Assembly: GCA_963921935.1 (NCBI GenBank) | Contig: OY998180.1 | Location: 76,113,262-76,177,261, forward strand | Source of the DNA: Galeruca laticollis | Taxonomy: Eukaryota > Arthropoda > Insecta > Coleoptera > Chrysomelidae | Direction of reading: 5' to 3' | DNA length: 64,000 nucleotides | Shown: positions 34,806-46,727 of the stretch, piece after piece | How positions within the stretch are numbered: position 1 is the first letter of the stretch | How the letters are laid out: the number at the start of each line of letters is the position of its first letter | Made by a program: the position numbers and the translations under genes | The notes under the pieces: model-generated | What the model was told of the DNA's origin: nothing | Seen by the model: the letters and a program-made list of their open reading frames with translations, nothing else | Databases searched by the model: none

Positions 34806-37150
34806 TTGTATCTGTATCTGTATCTGTGAAAGTTGGAAGGGTGGGTGACCCCACAGTACTTAGGCCACAATTGGCCCATTGTGCATCCTTCTGAGGTTCA
34901 AAACTTCCTTCTAGCTCGTCATTCAGCCTACTTTTCTGAAGTTGGCGATAACGTCGCATGAATTAAGTTCCCTCATACTGACGTGTGTTCGCCTGTGCTC
35001 GCCGAATACATGAAACCTAAAATGAGAGAGTGTCTGACATTCACAAAGAATATGTTCAACAGTCTTATCTTCTTGTTCACATCCTCTACAAAGTGGGGTG
35101 TTAGACATACCCAGTCTGTGGAGGTGTTTTCGTAGGTGGCAGTGACCAGTCAGAATACCCGTGGCTATTCGTAGGTTCCTTAAACTTATTAAGGGAGTGT
35201 TCCTTCAATAGGTCGGCCGTCGCTGACGTCGATAGACGAATGAAAGTGCCAGGTCCCAAAAGTTTTTGAGAGGCTGCCTCCCTGGCTAGCGAGTCTGCCT
35301 TCCTAGCTAGCGAGTCTGCAATACGGGTTCCTTTCGATTTCTCATGGCCCTTGATCCAGCCTAAAGTGACCGTGTAGTTATTACAGGCTTCGATTAAGGC
35401 CATGTGACATTCTAGTACAAGGCCTGATGTAATACGTGGTCTGTTCAGGGCTAGTAGTATTTGTCTACTATCCGTAAGGATGTATATATTATTACCTGTG
35501 GCTTTCCTTTTGGTTATCTCTTCTGCAGCGATGCAGATAGCAGTGAGCTCTGTTGGAGCAAAACTTGCATTGCAGCCCATTGCCCATTTTATGTTTAGAT
35601 CTGGAGAAAATTCCACATCCTAAGCCCACATTTGATTTAGACCCATCTGTGAAGATGCGGATTGCGCCTTCTTCCAATGGGTCTTGTACGTTGTTTTTAA
35701 AGATTACCTTGTAGGGCCTGTTGAAAGCATATCGCGGTGGAATCGAGTCCGTATTGGCCTGCAGCAGTGGGACCTCTCTGAGGGCCTCATGCCTCAAGTT
35801 ACGTCTCAGTTCACCCGATCCTACATCAGGTTGTATACCGGTAGAGCGTAGACGTGTCATGGTCATCAAATCAACCTCCTTGATGTATATGTCAAGGGGA
35901 GTGAGACAGAGCATTACCTCCATGGCTCTTGTTGGTGAGGTTCTCGCGCCTCCTGTTATTTTGAGGCATGCTGTTCTTTGGATTTGACCCAGTTTACGGA
36001 CGACTGTCAGCTGGTTTGCTTTAGCTCCCCAGGCAATCGCGCTGTACGTTAGCATAGGTCTGATGATGGCAGTGTAGATCTAGGCAGCAACCCTAGGTGA
36101 ATTTCCCAGGTGCGGCCGATGGTTGTACGACACTCCTCATAAGAAATATATACTTTTTTAACTCTGTTTCCTAAGTGAGAGTTCCACGTTAACTTACTGT
36201 CAAAGGTGGCCACTAAATATTTCACCTCTGAAGATAAATTAAGTTTTGTATCTAGGACTTTTGGGGCTTGATGTTTTGCAAGCTTCCTTTTTTCGCGAAA
36301 AGAACCATCTCCGTCTTTTTTGGATTTATTGACAGCGAATGGTCTCTGCACCATTGTTCTATGATATTGAGGGCCTCTTGCATTAAAGCGCCGAATGTCT
36401 CCTCGAATATTCCTGTTAGCAGAATCACTAGGTCATCTGCATATGCTATTGTGTAGAAGGTGCTATCGTTGAGGTGACTGACCAAGGAGTCTAAGACCAC
36501 GTTCCACAGTAGTGGCGAGAGCACCCCTCCCTGTGGACAACCTTTTACAACCAAGCCTGTTATATATCCAGCCATTCATGGGTTGGGGGATATTCTTGTT
36601 GGAAAGTGCATTTGTTATTTTAGGAAAAGTGGTTCTATCGAATGCGCCTTCTATGTCTATGAATACCACCAGGGTGGACTCCTTATTTTCCAACGATCTC
36701 TCGATGCGGGCCGCTACGAGATGATGATCCGAGTCGGTGGATTTCCCTGGAGTGTATGCATGTTGATTTGGATGCAGTGGATTTCGTGTTATCACCACAT
36801 CTCTTATAAATCGTTCGCACAGCCTCTCTAAGGTCTTCATTGAAAACGATGTGAGGCTAATGGGTCGATATGATTTTGGGATGGAATGGTCCATTCTTCC
36901 TGGTTTTGGTATGAACAAGACTTTGACTTCTCTCCAAACTTTTGGAATATACCTCAGTGCCAGTGAGGATCTGAGGATTCTTACCAGGTGCGGCATTAGG
37001 TCATCCAGGCCCTACTGAAGTAGGGCTGGATAAATGCCGTCCGTTCCCGGGGATTGAAAGTGGAAGAAGCCTGAGATGGTCCACCTCACTCTATCAGCGT
37101 CGACGATCTGTCGTGATATACTTATTTGTTGTAGCGTCTGTCCATTATAT
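34806..37150 (-). mobile_element. LOA/R1-like LINE with RNase H, 5' truncated
   Basis: Begins (minus strand, about 37,150) within the RT at DADRVRWTISGFFHFQSPGT and ends with a (GATACA)-like tail at about 34,806-34,829. RT motifs: IPKPGRMDHSIPKSYRPISL, LVVFIDIEGAFDRTTF (first Asp), GCPQGGVLSPLLWN, TIAYADDLVILL (YADD near 36,443). RNase H: IFTDGSKSNVGLGCGIF, TDSRQILLAL, GWIKGHEKSKG. Tail: PLCRGCEQEDKTVEHILCEC. The endonuclease is absent, consistent with 5' truncation at insertion. Clade is inferred from the CPQGGVLSP and tail patterns. Confidence 0.82.
34923..37140 (-). pseudogene. LINE RT-RNase H open frames
   Basis: Coding part of the truncated LINE. Frame segments run about 37,140-36,463 (RT fingers and palm), 36,575-36,252 (YADD box and thumb), 36,354-35,492 (thumb and connection), 35,616-35,101 (RNase H) and 35,108-34,923 (Cys/His tail). 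At least four frame changes separate them. A 24-bp direct duplication near 35,285-35,330 repeats the codons for ADSLAR. Confidence 0.8.
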
Positions 37151-38207
37151 TTTCTCTGTCTATTAGTTTTTAACAGTTGTGTGATTCAATAATTGGCTGC
37201 ATTAAGAAAGTTAACAAGAAAATTATCAATAATCCGCTATATTTGTCGTGAAAATTTGAGATATCCTCAAAAAAAACGTGCACTAAAATGAAACATTTCA
37301 GTGAAAACCGTACACTTTTATCCTGATTCCTTTGGACGTTATATACAATTAAAGTAGTGGAGAACATAAATGGGCAACAGATACTTGAATATCTCTCTTC
37401 GCTTTTGCTCACCTCTAAGTTTGGTTGCATAATTCTCATTAACCGCAGCAACTTCAGGACCTGCATCGTCTCCCAATAATTCTTCATTGTTGTTATAGAC
37501 AAGGTCATCTTTCAAATATTTATCCAAATTGTGTAAAATTGCACAACATATTATCACTTTTGGTACACCTTCCGCTTATACTTGGACGCAGTTTGCCAAA
37601 ATTGGAAACCATTGCTTGAGTTGACCAAACATTGTTTCCGCGATTACTCTTTCTGATGCATGGGCCACATTAAATCGCCTTTTAATGACATTGCGAGGCG
37701 GCTTAAATGACGTACTCAGCCATGGGGAAATGCCGCATCCAGAGTTACCTACAAACGAGCGCCACCATTAAACTGAGATATTACCTTCTTCACTGCACAT
37801 TGTCTCCAAATTCTACTATAAAGCACGCTGCCAGCCCATTCAGTACTAATAAGGTACCAGAGGCAAATAAGGCCCACCTTAGGAACAAACTCATTTTATT
37901 TGAAAAAAAAGTTAAAATAAACTGGAAAATACAGTTATGGAGTTACGCTTCTTGGAACAAATGAATTCATTTCTATTTTTTTTTTAAATTTTTGAACCTT
38001 TTTTAAAATGCCTGCAATGGGCCTCATTATACAACCAAGAGGGTAATAGGAACCTTGCTTAAAATCCGATTCATTTAAAAAAGCCCACAGAATATAACGC
38101 TTATACGTGTATTTATAAATTCAAAAACATTTTTAAAGCAAAACAAACTAAAAAAAGGCACAAATACTAAGCTTATAAAAGAAACTAAGGCATTCTAAAA
38201 TAGTTCA

Positions 38208-40003
38208 TTAGCAACACTTTGGACAAGCAAAACATTTCGTATCGCGTTTTGTTAACCCTAAACAAGCTTCATGACACCATTTTGCGCAAGTTACACATTG
38301 TCTCATGACAAGTTTGTCTTTAGTTCCGCAAAGAAAACAGTACCACGAATCACTGTCCAATACTTTTTTTGAGGAAATTGAAGCAGACATTTTTGACGTT
38401 GAAAAGGTCGAGGTTCTTTTGCTGCAGACTTACTGATTTACGTTACCACTTGCGCTTTATAATTAAGGGATTTTTTCCTGTCAGCTATGTTATTGTTTTT
38501 ATTCTTTGTTGCAAAAAGCTCAGGAGTAGGAAGCAATTTTTCTCAAAAGACCTATTAAAAACTTCATTACTAGTGTCCATCATGATGTTGTCTGTCAACG
38601 TTTTATCCATAGCTGTGGTCCCCCCCCCCCGGCGATTTTCTTCATTTTTTACTGGTGTTTTTCTCCATATTTGCTGCTTCCTGCTACTGCTGAATCTATC
38701 ACGATTTTGGCTAGCTTATTTAGCGGTATTTCATCTAACTCATCATCGGACTCAGATCTATGATCCGTTGTATTTGTAACGTTATCAACTTCTAAAATAT
38801 TCGCTGCTGTTTGTGTTGTCTTGCAGAATTCCTTCATCAGGTATAGGTCGTTCAGGGTCTTCTAAATGGCGCTGGCTTACAAGTGATGGTGCAAATGCTG
38901 ACTATGGAATCCTTTGTGGATCAAGTGGAAACATTCTAGTGGCTTTAAATCCGCTAATAATATTCTCAGCCGTCATACATTTGGGCCAGACTTTGTTAAA
39001 AAATTTACCGAATCGACTCTTATTAAGACGTTGATCTGTATTCGTATCCCAGAATTGAAGCAGTTCTTAATCCCAGTGATGCTCGAAGGATCTGTAAACT
39101 GCCTTATCCAGTGGTTGGATTTCATGCGTCGTATTTGAAGGTAGAGAAAACAATATAATTCCAAGACGGTCTACAACGTCCACAATAGAAATATCCAGAT
39201 GACTAGAGGCTCCATCGAAAACTAGTAACGCCGGTCCATTACCTTTGTAGCGAGCTAGATGTTCAATAAATTGCTACCCTTATCTGACATTTTTACCATG
39301 ATACCAGCCGGTAAAGCATCTTGCCATTCTGGTCTCAACCTTTCCCATTTAAAAATAACCATAGGGGGTATGGTGTTTCCTAGTGCATTACAACACCCCG
39401 CAGTAGTCACATTTTCAGCGTGCTCATGTGCTACCCATGTGAATTCGTTTCGCACCCCTTTGTCCAATTACTTGTTTCTGGTGGTGGACAGTGAAACGGC
39501 AACCCTTCTCATCCATGTTAGACAAGTTTTGAGGGTTTTGATGAATATCCATTTCTTGGTAGATTTTAGAAAGCTTGGTGAAATAATTGTTTACAATATA
39601 TTTGTTCAACTTTTGCGCTCTTCCTGGGTTCATTTATTGAGCTTTCCGTTTAGGAAGTTGCGGGTTTCGTTTCAATAATGCGTAAAGCCAATCTTTACCG
39701 GCGACTTCCTTGCTCACACGATGTTTAATGTTGTTTTCGACACAAAATTTAAAAACTGATCGCCTTACCAAGATTGGAGTTAATGGTAGTTTAATTCCAC
39801 ATAAACGAATAATTCGTTGAGCAAATTCATTTTCTTGTTCTTTCGCCAGTACTGCAACCCTGCCTAACTCTCTTTCTACCTTTCCCGAATTAAGGTGGTT
39901 TCTGAGCGTTCTTCTGGGGATTCTGTAGCGAACTGCGACCTCCCTATGAGACAGTACTCCGTTATTTACCGCATTCATAGCCCTTTGAATCTGCTCTGAG
40001 CTC
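38208..40003 (-). pseudogene. pogo-like transposase: HTH_psq, DDE_1, C-terminal zinc finger
   Basis: N-terminus: MNAVNNGVLSHREVAVRYRI, PRRTLRNHLN (pipsqueak HTH), LAKEQENEFAQRI..AGKDWLYALLKRN (CENP-B-like). Core: SNMDEKGCRF (first Asp), HEHAENVTTAGCCNALGN, ALLVFDGASSHLD (second Asp), THEIQPLDKAVYRSF (third). C-terminus: SWYCFLCGTKDKLVMRQCVT..WCHEACLG..CFACPKCC, a PHD-like zinc finger ending at 38,208. Lesions are an in-frame TAA near 39,635, frame changes near 39,440 and 39,260, and a TAA near 39,070. The start region is replaced by a 19-bp palindrome. Confidence 0.88.
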
Positions 40004-40044
40004 CACTATGCACGTCGTCTTGGCTAGACGACGTGCATAGTGGA
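40002..40044. repeat. Perfect 19-bp hairpin at the pogo-like start region
   Basis: TCCACTATGCACGTCGTCT (40,002-40,020), loop TGGCT, then its exact complement (40,026-40,044). It overlaps the codons just before the HTH, where the start ATG would be expected. Confidence 0.9.
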
Positions 40045-41090
40045 ACTTGTAAGTATCTGAAAAAAAGAAAGCCATTTATCATCGTATCTCTTACATTTTC
40101 GCAATTATTTTTTTGTCGAAATATGCGGTAGGGACTGAGGAACACCACTGGCAGTAGTAGTCGAATGAAAAATCTTTAAAAACACCTAAATCGCAAACAA
40201 AACGTTGCGCGCGGGAACTTCATTACACTGGACGCTGCAACACACATGCTCACAACATTGAATAGTACTGACGACGATTCTAAATTTCAGCGGGGTCGGA
40301 ATTGGAGGATATGATTGACTCGTGGTGGGGGCTGAATCGGCATTGCTAGGTTAAATCATATGTTTCTATTTTGTGATATATTATTTTTGGGCTTTATTAG
40401 GCGCCGGGCCTTATTTGCCGCAGGTATCCTAGTAATTTTTTCTGACGCATCGCATATAGCCTCTTCTTTGATGCCTGTGTAACTTTTTCTATTCATGTAT
40501 TCGTCAGCGAACTGTGGTGGCTCTCAATTTCCGCATGCGTGCAATCTAGTGCGCCAATAACTATAGAGAGGTGGAATCTTGTTTGCCATTGAAGTTGGGC
40601 TTCATTTATTTCTTGACTTGTACTTGAAAAATGTATCCATAAATGACCTCTAGCTATAATATGCTCCATAACTATACTAATTGTTCTACACACAGTTGAC
40701 CAATTCCAAAGTTCTCTGCCACGCCACGTTGAAATAGACGATCTCCGAAATAGCGCAACACTATCTCCATACGATTTCGCTGTGTGAGAGCTCCACCTCG
40801 AGTTTCTTGATTTTCGGGTAAAACTCACTTGTCAAAAAATCAATACTATCACTTTAACAACGTAGCAGTTCTTAACATCCGTGTATACGCCTTCTCTCCT
40901 CGTACGTTTTTCGTGCCGGAACATCCATGAACATAGCTATGATGAGGAATGAAGTAACACGTTACCACGCTCCAAACTGTTGAAGTTCTAACTATGTCCT
41001 ACATGAAGTATCTACGTTTTATTCACACTAAATTTCAACTTATCGCTACACCTTCTACTGTAAGTAGTTGCTACTATTTTTAATCACTGA

Positions 41091-42880
41091 CCATACCATT
41101 ACAACTGCAAATCTATAAAGTATTTGCATCAACTACGTTTCATTCACTTCATTCATTGTTAGCAGTAACTAAAAATGAAAATAATATTGTTAGTGAATGT
41201 TGCCATTTAAAATTGTTGGTATAACTATTTTTCACTCAGAACAAGGAATTTCTTGGATAACTGGCAAAATACATACTCTCACCATTATTCATTTAATATT
41301 ATCGGATTTCACGTAAAATGTATATACTAATTTTTGAAACTATAAAAAATGGGGGAAGGGAGAAACTGAGATAAAATTGGAGGGATAAGAAGGGGAACTA
41401 TTTTCTTCTCATTTCATCTTTTCTGGCATCGAAAAAGTATTTCAGATCCTTCTTCCACTATATTCCTTGTTATTGCTCTAATTTCAGACTTTTCATATTC
41501 ACTCAATTACTTCTCGTGTTATTCTTTCTGGCTTCATTCTGATTATTTATCCATATATTCCCAATTGCCAAATTTATATTTTTTTATTACTGGATCCCCT
41601 TTTGTTATTTTCCATATCTTCTCAATTTTACATCGATCCTACTTTGTTTTACTAGATATTCTTGAAATGCTTCTTTTACATTGTGTCCATCTCGCCTTCA
41701 AATGTTTTCTCTCAATGCATAATTGCTCGAATACACGTGTATTGTGATTGATTTCATCATTATATAATTATACTCTATCTTCTTACTACCATACCAATAT
41801 TCCCGTATTTCAATATCCTCTTATTTAGTGAATAGTATAGTCTAGATTGTTTCTTCTCTTTCTTTGTTGATTCCGCTTCTATTTTCCAATACACTTCCCA
41901 CATATTTATATGTAGCTACTTTTACCAGAGTCTCCTATTTTGTTTAGTATCATGTTTATATTCAATTATCGCAACCTTTATTTTATTTGTATTTATTTTT
42001 TAACGTGAAAAACAACATAATCTCGATCGGAGCGTTTATAACCTATTTAATAACAAACCTCGCACTATCCTAAAAGATGTTAGATTGTCCGATAGACAAA
42101 CATCACTCGCCGTCGACTAACTTCGAGTCGAAGAAGGGGTGGATTTTTCAAATAATGAAAGTTATCAAGAAGGGTGCCATAGCACCCAAGACAAGTTAAC
42201 TGATAATTCCTCAGAGGGTGAACGATACTGTCTTCACACTTGGAAAGTTATTCAGGTAAATTTTAAATGAAACCAGAAAGTTCCACTAATTGAAATTTTT
42301 AATTTGGAGCAAGAACTCTTTTGTCTACTATAAATAATACAATTATCACAAAATATCATCGGATCTGTGTATGCAGTTGTCAATCTACGAATATAACAAA
42401 ACTTGAACCTTAGCTGAGGGCTAAAGATTCAGGAACATAAATAAGGCCGAAGGCCAAAAATCTATATAAAAATTGAAATTCAAATAAAGCCCCAAAGGCG
42501 TCCAAACATCCAGCCCTAAATCAAGCACGGTTCGTCTCACCCAATTTCCCGAATACTAACACCTAAGTGTTATCCCTCTGGTGCCGTAGAAAAGATTAGC
42601 TTACTTGACGTAAGGGAAGGTATTCGAATACTTAACATAAGTCCACTACCGATGATTAACTTTAACCCTGATTGTTAAAAGAATGATTAACAAAAATACG
42701 TTATACAAGCTAAATTTCATAACTTCGATGGAGGACTGACGAAGTTGGAAAACAGACAAAATAGAACATTCATAATAACCAGAAATTTACAAATACAATG
42801 TGGGTATAAAATATTGGGAGTAAGTATCACACTTGAATCTATACAAATATATTCTATTTTTTATTTTTAGCCGTTTTCTA
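41091..42880. other. Unassigned A+T-rich DNA
   Basis: No domain recognised on either strand. The part near 42,100-42,270 is less A+T-rich and could be an old coding or repeat remnant. Confidence 0.45.
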
Positions 42881-43070
42881 TCCTTAGGATATATATAGGC
42901 CTCTTTCAAATTCTGGGGTCTTCCAACACTCCTCCTCTCTGCCCAAGGTCTCCATCTGGTGACATACCCGCTCCAGTTTTCCGTATGCCTGGCCACGTGC
43001 CCTGCCCATTGCCATTTTAGGGAACCAATTCTTTTTATTATATCGAAGACTTTGGTCTACAAATATATAC
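42880..43070 (-). pseudogene. RTE reverse transcriptase C-terminal fragment
   Basis: The minus strand reads TKVFDIIKRIGSLKWQWAGH, VARHTENWSGYVTRWRPWAE, RRSVGRPQ. This is equivalent to the end of the RTE protein at 1.1-0.85 kb (SLKWQ, AGHLARR, RPRRRPN) but from a different subfamily. Only about 60 codons remain. Confidence 0.75.
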
Positions 43071-43345
43071 ACTGTATTATTTATAAAATGCGACATATGG
43101 ATTCCTGTACAAAACTGTCAAAAGCGAGCTAACTCTTTTACGAAGTAGCGTTCATAAAAAATAATATTAAAAATTTGGAAAAATTATGTTTAGAAAAGTC
43201 GTACGCAATTTTTATAATACTTTCGAAAAATAACAAAATGGGCGAAGCTAGCAACAGCGGTTGAAGCACTGAAAATTTAAAAGTTGTCCAAAAATAAATT
43301 TTAAGTAGAAATATTTAAAATAAGACAAATTTATTTGGGTTATAA
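43071..43345. other. Unassigned DNA
   Basis: Short spacer between the RTE fragment and the mariner-like gene. Possible 3' end of the latter, but no clear terminal inverted repeat. Confidence 0.4.
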
Positions 43346-44350
43346 TTACATGTATTTAATTAAATGCTCAAATTGTTCCCGCTTGCTGCTGAACAGTGTC
43401 CCAAACGATCATAAAGTTGCGCCGTAGATTATTAATAACTGTTCTACGAATTTTTCGACGTTGATTAATAATAGTATCATCCAGTTCATCTTTTGTCTTT
43501 GGTTCATATTCTGATACCTTATTTCTTAAGAAATCCATAAAAATAAATCAAGGGGTGCTAAATCTGAAGATCTTGCTGGCCAATGTATTCACGTATTTGG
43601 AAAAACAGTATCAAGGTATTCCTCTACTTCCATACTGGAGTGAGCCGGGCAATCATCATGTTGATACCACCCTGAAACATTTCTAGGTGCGGCATTTGCA
43701 ATTTTGAGTTTTATTTCATTTTGGAGAAGATTCAAATATTCTTGGCCATTGAAGTTCTTACTTAGGAAAAAAGGACAACTATTTCATTACAAAATATGCC
43801 GGCTCATACGTTTACTTTTTTCTTGTATTGGATATGAGGCACATCTATTTTATGTAGATTTACTGTATCCCAATGCCTTTGATTTTGTTTGTTTGTTTAA
43901 AACAGATGTATCTTAAAAAATTCTTTTTCGGCTGGCTTTGTCTTTATAATTTCGCAGAAAAGTTGTCAATTGAAATAGTTTTGCTCGAAAAGTACTTGCA
44001 CATCATGTAATTTGTAAGCTTTAAAGCCATTTGTTTTGAGAACACTATGTACGTTAAAAATGGCAGCATTTGAATCTCGTGCTATGCGTCTAATGGTGGT
44101 CTTAGGGTTTTCGACAAAAGCCGGCAGAATGGACAGGTCAATATCCATTAATGTTGTTCTATTTCTTCGTTGGTGTTCCGGCTGTACGAACAATTTTGTT
44201 TCAAATTGTTTATTAATTTGATGTATCCTATGATGCGATATATTCGTCTGACCATTGGACATATTAAAAAGAAACTGTTTAATATCGCGACTACTGTTGC
44301 CACCATAATACATATGAGCAACTTGCATAGTTTCTTCACGAATAAGTATT
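43346..44350 (-). pseudogene. mariner-like (IS630/Tc1 superfamily) transposase
   Basis: N-terminus: REETMQVAHMYYGGNSSRDI..HHRIHQINKQFET (DUF4817-like HTH), then RRNRTTLMDIDLSILPAFVE, TTIRRIARDSNAAIFNVHSV, LKTNGFKAYKLHDVQ (second HTH). Later: NFNGQEYLNLLQNEI, WYQHDDCPAHSSMEVEEYLD (second catalytic Asp), HWPARSSDLAPLDLFLW (third catalytic acid is the Asp of SPDLTPLD), YEPKTKDELDD, RREQFEHLIKYM-like end at 43,346. Frame changes near 43,960 and in several later places, and a TGA in FPNTW. About 335 codons, normal for the family. Ends not found. Confidence 0.82.
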
Positions 44351-44692
44351 TAACAACGAGAAGAAAAATGAATAACAACTAAATGATAAGGATTAAAAAC
44401 TACCAGAAATATGAACCACTAATAAAATAAATTGACGAATATACTACTATTATTAAATTAATCTAAACTGTAAACAACAAAAGAACTAACAAGAACATTA
44501 ACAAACGAAATTACTCACAACTACACTAAAATTACAAATCTAATCCCTTCCAAAATACTTCTTCGTTCCAAGATTACAAATTGTCAAGACTGAGAATGAC
44601 ATTAATTGGAAGGCTACTACTAGATTTTGCGATGTTAAAATTGACAATTAAATTTTTGAAACAAGAACTACGAACAAAAAAATTGTCCCAGT
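44351..44692. other. Unassigned DNA
   Basis: Upstream of the mariner-like gene; no repeat or gene recognised. Confidence 0.45.
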
Positions 44693-45930
44693 GTGGAGTC
44701 GAACCAAGATACTTCCCGTTTAAATTTGAGAAACATCAAGTTACCAACTTTTTGGTCGTCTAAACCAAAATTATTGTTTAAACAACTTGAAAGCAAATTT
44801 TTCATTCACAATAATAAAGCTGACAAAAGCAAATATCATGTTTGCCACGAGATATGTTTAACGACGTTGTATGATTTCCTTAAAGACGCCATTCTTAGTA
44901 GATTAACTTCATCCGAGGAAGCTCGTCTGAATAAATTATTGTAAACCTCTAAATTAGGCGATAAAAAACCTCCTACGTATTTCAGAGAATTAATGCAAAT
45001 CGCTGTGGACAAAACGATAGATGAGAAATTATTAATAAAACTCTGGAGGAGATGTTCACCTGACGTTATCGAAATCGTTTTAATTTCTTCAAGTAAACAA
45101 GAATTCTCACATTTGTTTTCCATCGCAGATAAAATTTGGAAAAAATTGAATAGAAATGTAAAATGCCTCTGAAATTCTGAATTCAAATAAATTAGAGTAA
45201 AATGTTGACCAACTTCATTGATCAATGTCAAAATATTTTTAAGGATATATTAAGTGAACAAGCGGATTTCGAAAGAGAAATTTTTGATAAATAAACTTTT
45301 CAAATCAATGTCAAAATATTAGAAGCATGTTTAAAGTCGCGATAGATCGGAAAATAAAAATGATTCCAGACCTATAAGTCACAATAATTCAAAAAATGTA
45401 TGTTTCTATCATGAAACTTTTTGAAAATATGCACAGAACTGTAATGGTCCTCCATATCCTTTATCAGATTTTTCCAATAAACCTAATAATTCAAAAACGC
45501 TGAGTAGCTTGACCATAAATAATTGTACTACTATCATTATTCTTCCTACATAAAACGCCTTTTTATTTACGATAAAGATAATAGATTAAATTTTCTTATT
45601 GACAGTAGAGCAGATACATAGTATGTTTAGAAACAATACGAAAGATATGAATATTATACTTACTTCTGCTTCAGAAAATTCAATTTACACATACGGAAAA
45701 AAATCCTGTATGTAAACATAGGTTTACGACGGAAATTTCATTTTTTATTTTCAATAGCCGACGTGGCTAAGTCAATAGTAGGTGCAGATTTTTATCTTCT
45801 TTTGGATTGCTATTAGATTTTAAAAAAACATTAACTTATAGATAACGGAACTTTTTTGTTATTTCCACTGGCAGAACACAAAATATTGAATAAGAACTTC
45901 CAAAATTGTTTATGGTCCAAAATCAATATA
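44693..45930 (+). pseudogene. Ty3/gypsy gag-protease remnant (CsRn1-like)
   Basis: Gag: RLNLRNIKLPTFWSSKPKLL, FKQLESKFFIHNNKADKSKY, then DAILSRLTSSEEARLNKLL, a TAA at about 44,942, KLGDKKPPTYFRELMQIAVD and LLIKLWRRCSPDVIEIV. Near 45,408: VCFYHETF..YAQNCNGPPYP (the CHCC-type C..H..FG..A..C motif of this clade). Near 45,580: DNRLNFLIDSRAD, a protease box in which the usual DTGA is DSRA. Near 45,740: HFLFSIADVAKSIVGADFYL. Reverse transcriptase and LTRs are absent. Several stops and frame changes; an old fragment. Confidence 0.78.
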
Positions 45931-45955
45931 CCAATTTCCTAAAAAATATCTATAT

Positions 45956-46684
45956 ATACAGGGTGTCCCACGAGGTTTTGGCCAGTATATATCTCGAAAA
46001 CTATTTGAACTACAGTATCGAAATTTGGCAGTTATAAACCGTAGGTAGTATTACTACTTTGCTACAGTGTCACGTTTCGGGTCACGTGGTATCATTTTTA
46101 GAAAAGTTAATGACACATCCTGTGTATTGTTCCACTGCTGTGAAGGTCTCTCCTATACTAATTCGGCGATACCTATTTTTTTCTGTTAGGTACTTAGAAA
46201 CCACAAACATATGTTTATAAAGTTTTTTATTTGTAAAACAAAGAAAGCTGATAAACAAAAAGAACTGGAATATAATAACACTTTTACTACAGTTGATGCT
46301 CAAATTGATGTCCACATTCATTAATACCTTCATTAATGCAGCATTCAAATCTTGTGAGTAAATGTCTTGTGCATGTTGCTTCAATACTTATAAAATTATT
46401 TATAAAAATGTGTATGTCGTTTATAAGTACCTAACACAAAAAAATAGGTATTGCCAAATTAGTATAAGAGAGACCACTACAGCAGGGGAACAATATACAG
46501 GTTGTCTCATTAACTTTTCTAAAAATGATAACTCGTAACACGAAACGTGACGTTGCAGCAAAGTAACTGCTTGCTTAAATTGTGTAATACTACCTACGGT
46601 TTATAACTGCCAAATTCCAATATTGTAGTTCGAATAGTTTTCGAGATATATACTGGCCAAAACCTCGTGGGACACCCTGTATAT

Positions 46685-46685
<1 letters not shown>
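45956..46685. mobile_element. DNA element with about 240-bp terminal inverted repeats
   Basis: Both ends start ACAGGGTGTCCCACGAGGTT and stay similar for about 240 bp (by eye near 85-90 percent): GCCAGTATATATCTCGAAAA, GGCAGTTATAAACCGTAGGT, ATTTTTAGAAAAGTTAATGA. The 180-bp centre, on the minus strand (46,384-46,230), reads like the last codons of a mariner-type transposase (a degraded version of the FNACIEVNGGHFEH-type end). It is a deletion derivative of a larger transposon. A (TA)n tract follows at 46,686. Confidence 0.82.

Positions 46686-46727
<42 letters not shown>
46686..46727. repeat. (TA)n microsatellite
   Basis: About 42 bp of TA with CA interruptions, at the left border of the 355-bp repeat array. 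Confidence 0.93.

Larger units (their letters stand above)
37857..40424 (-). mobile_element. pogo/Tigger-like DNA transposon with TA target duplication
   Basis: Inverted ends CCAGAGGCAAATAAGGCCC (37,857-37,875) and, on the other strand, CCTGCGGCAAATAAGGCCC (40,424-40,406) differ at two positions. They are flanked by TA (37,855-56 and 40,425-26), the target duplication of the Tc1/mariner/pogo superfamily. Length is 2,568 bp. It is inserted in the Harbinger transposase. It encodes an HTH_psq/DDE_1 protein with a C-terminal zinc finger. Confidence 0.88.
37300..40830 (-). pseudogene. PIF/Harbinger transposase, interrupted by the pogo-like element
   Basis: The 5' part (40,830-40,427) reads SVALFRRSS.., VCRTISIVMEHIIARGHLWI, VIGALDCTHAEIESH (first catalytic Asp and His), then NRKSYTGIKEEAICDASEKI. 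After the pogo insertion it resumes (37,854 down) with TEWAGSVLYSRIWRQCAVKK, ASERVIAETMFGQLKQWFPI (catalytic Glu), PKVIICCAILHNLDKYLKDD. The second Asp box (GDSGY) is destroyed. Joining the flanks across one TA gives contiguous Harbinger homology, confirming the insertion. Other stops show it was decaying anyway. Confidence 0.85.
34160..41090. mobile_element. PIF/Harbinger element 2, split by a LINE and a pogo-like element
   Basis: SANT-like gene (+) at the left and transposase (-) at the right are convergent, as in element 1. Degenerate inverted similarity can be seen between about 34,160-34,350 and the reverse complement of about 40,985-41,090 (AAAAAGTAGCA, TACTTCATGT-GGAC-TAGTTA words), so the ends are approximate. 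Two younger insertions explain the length: a LOA/R1-like LINE (34.8-37.15 kb) and a pogo-like element (37,857-40,424). Confidence 0.6.
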
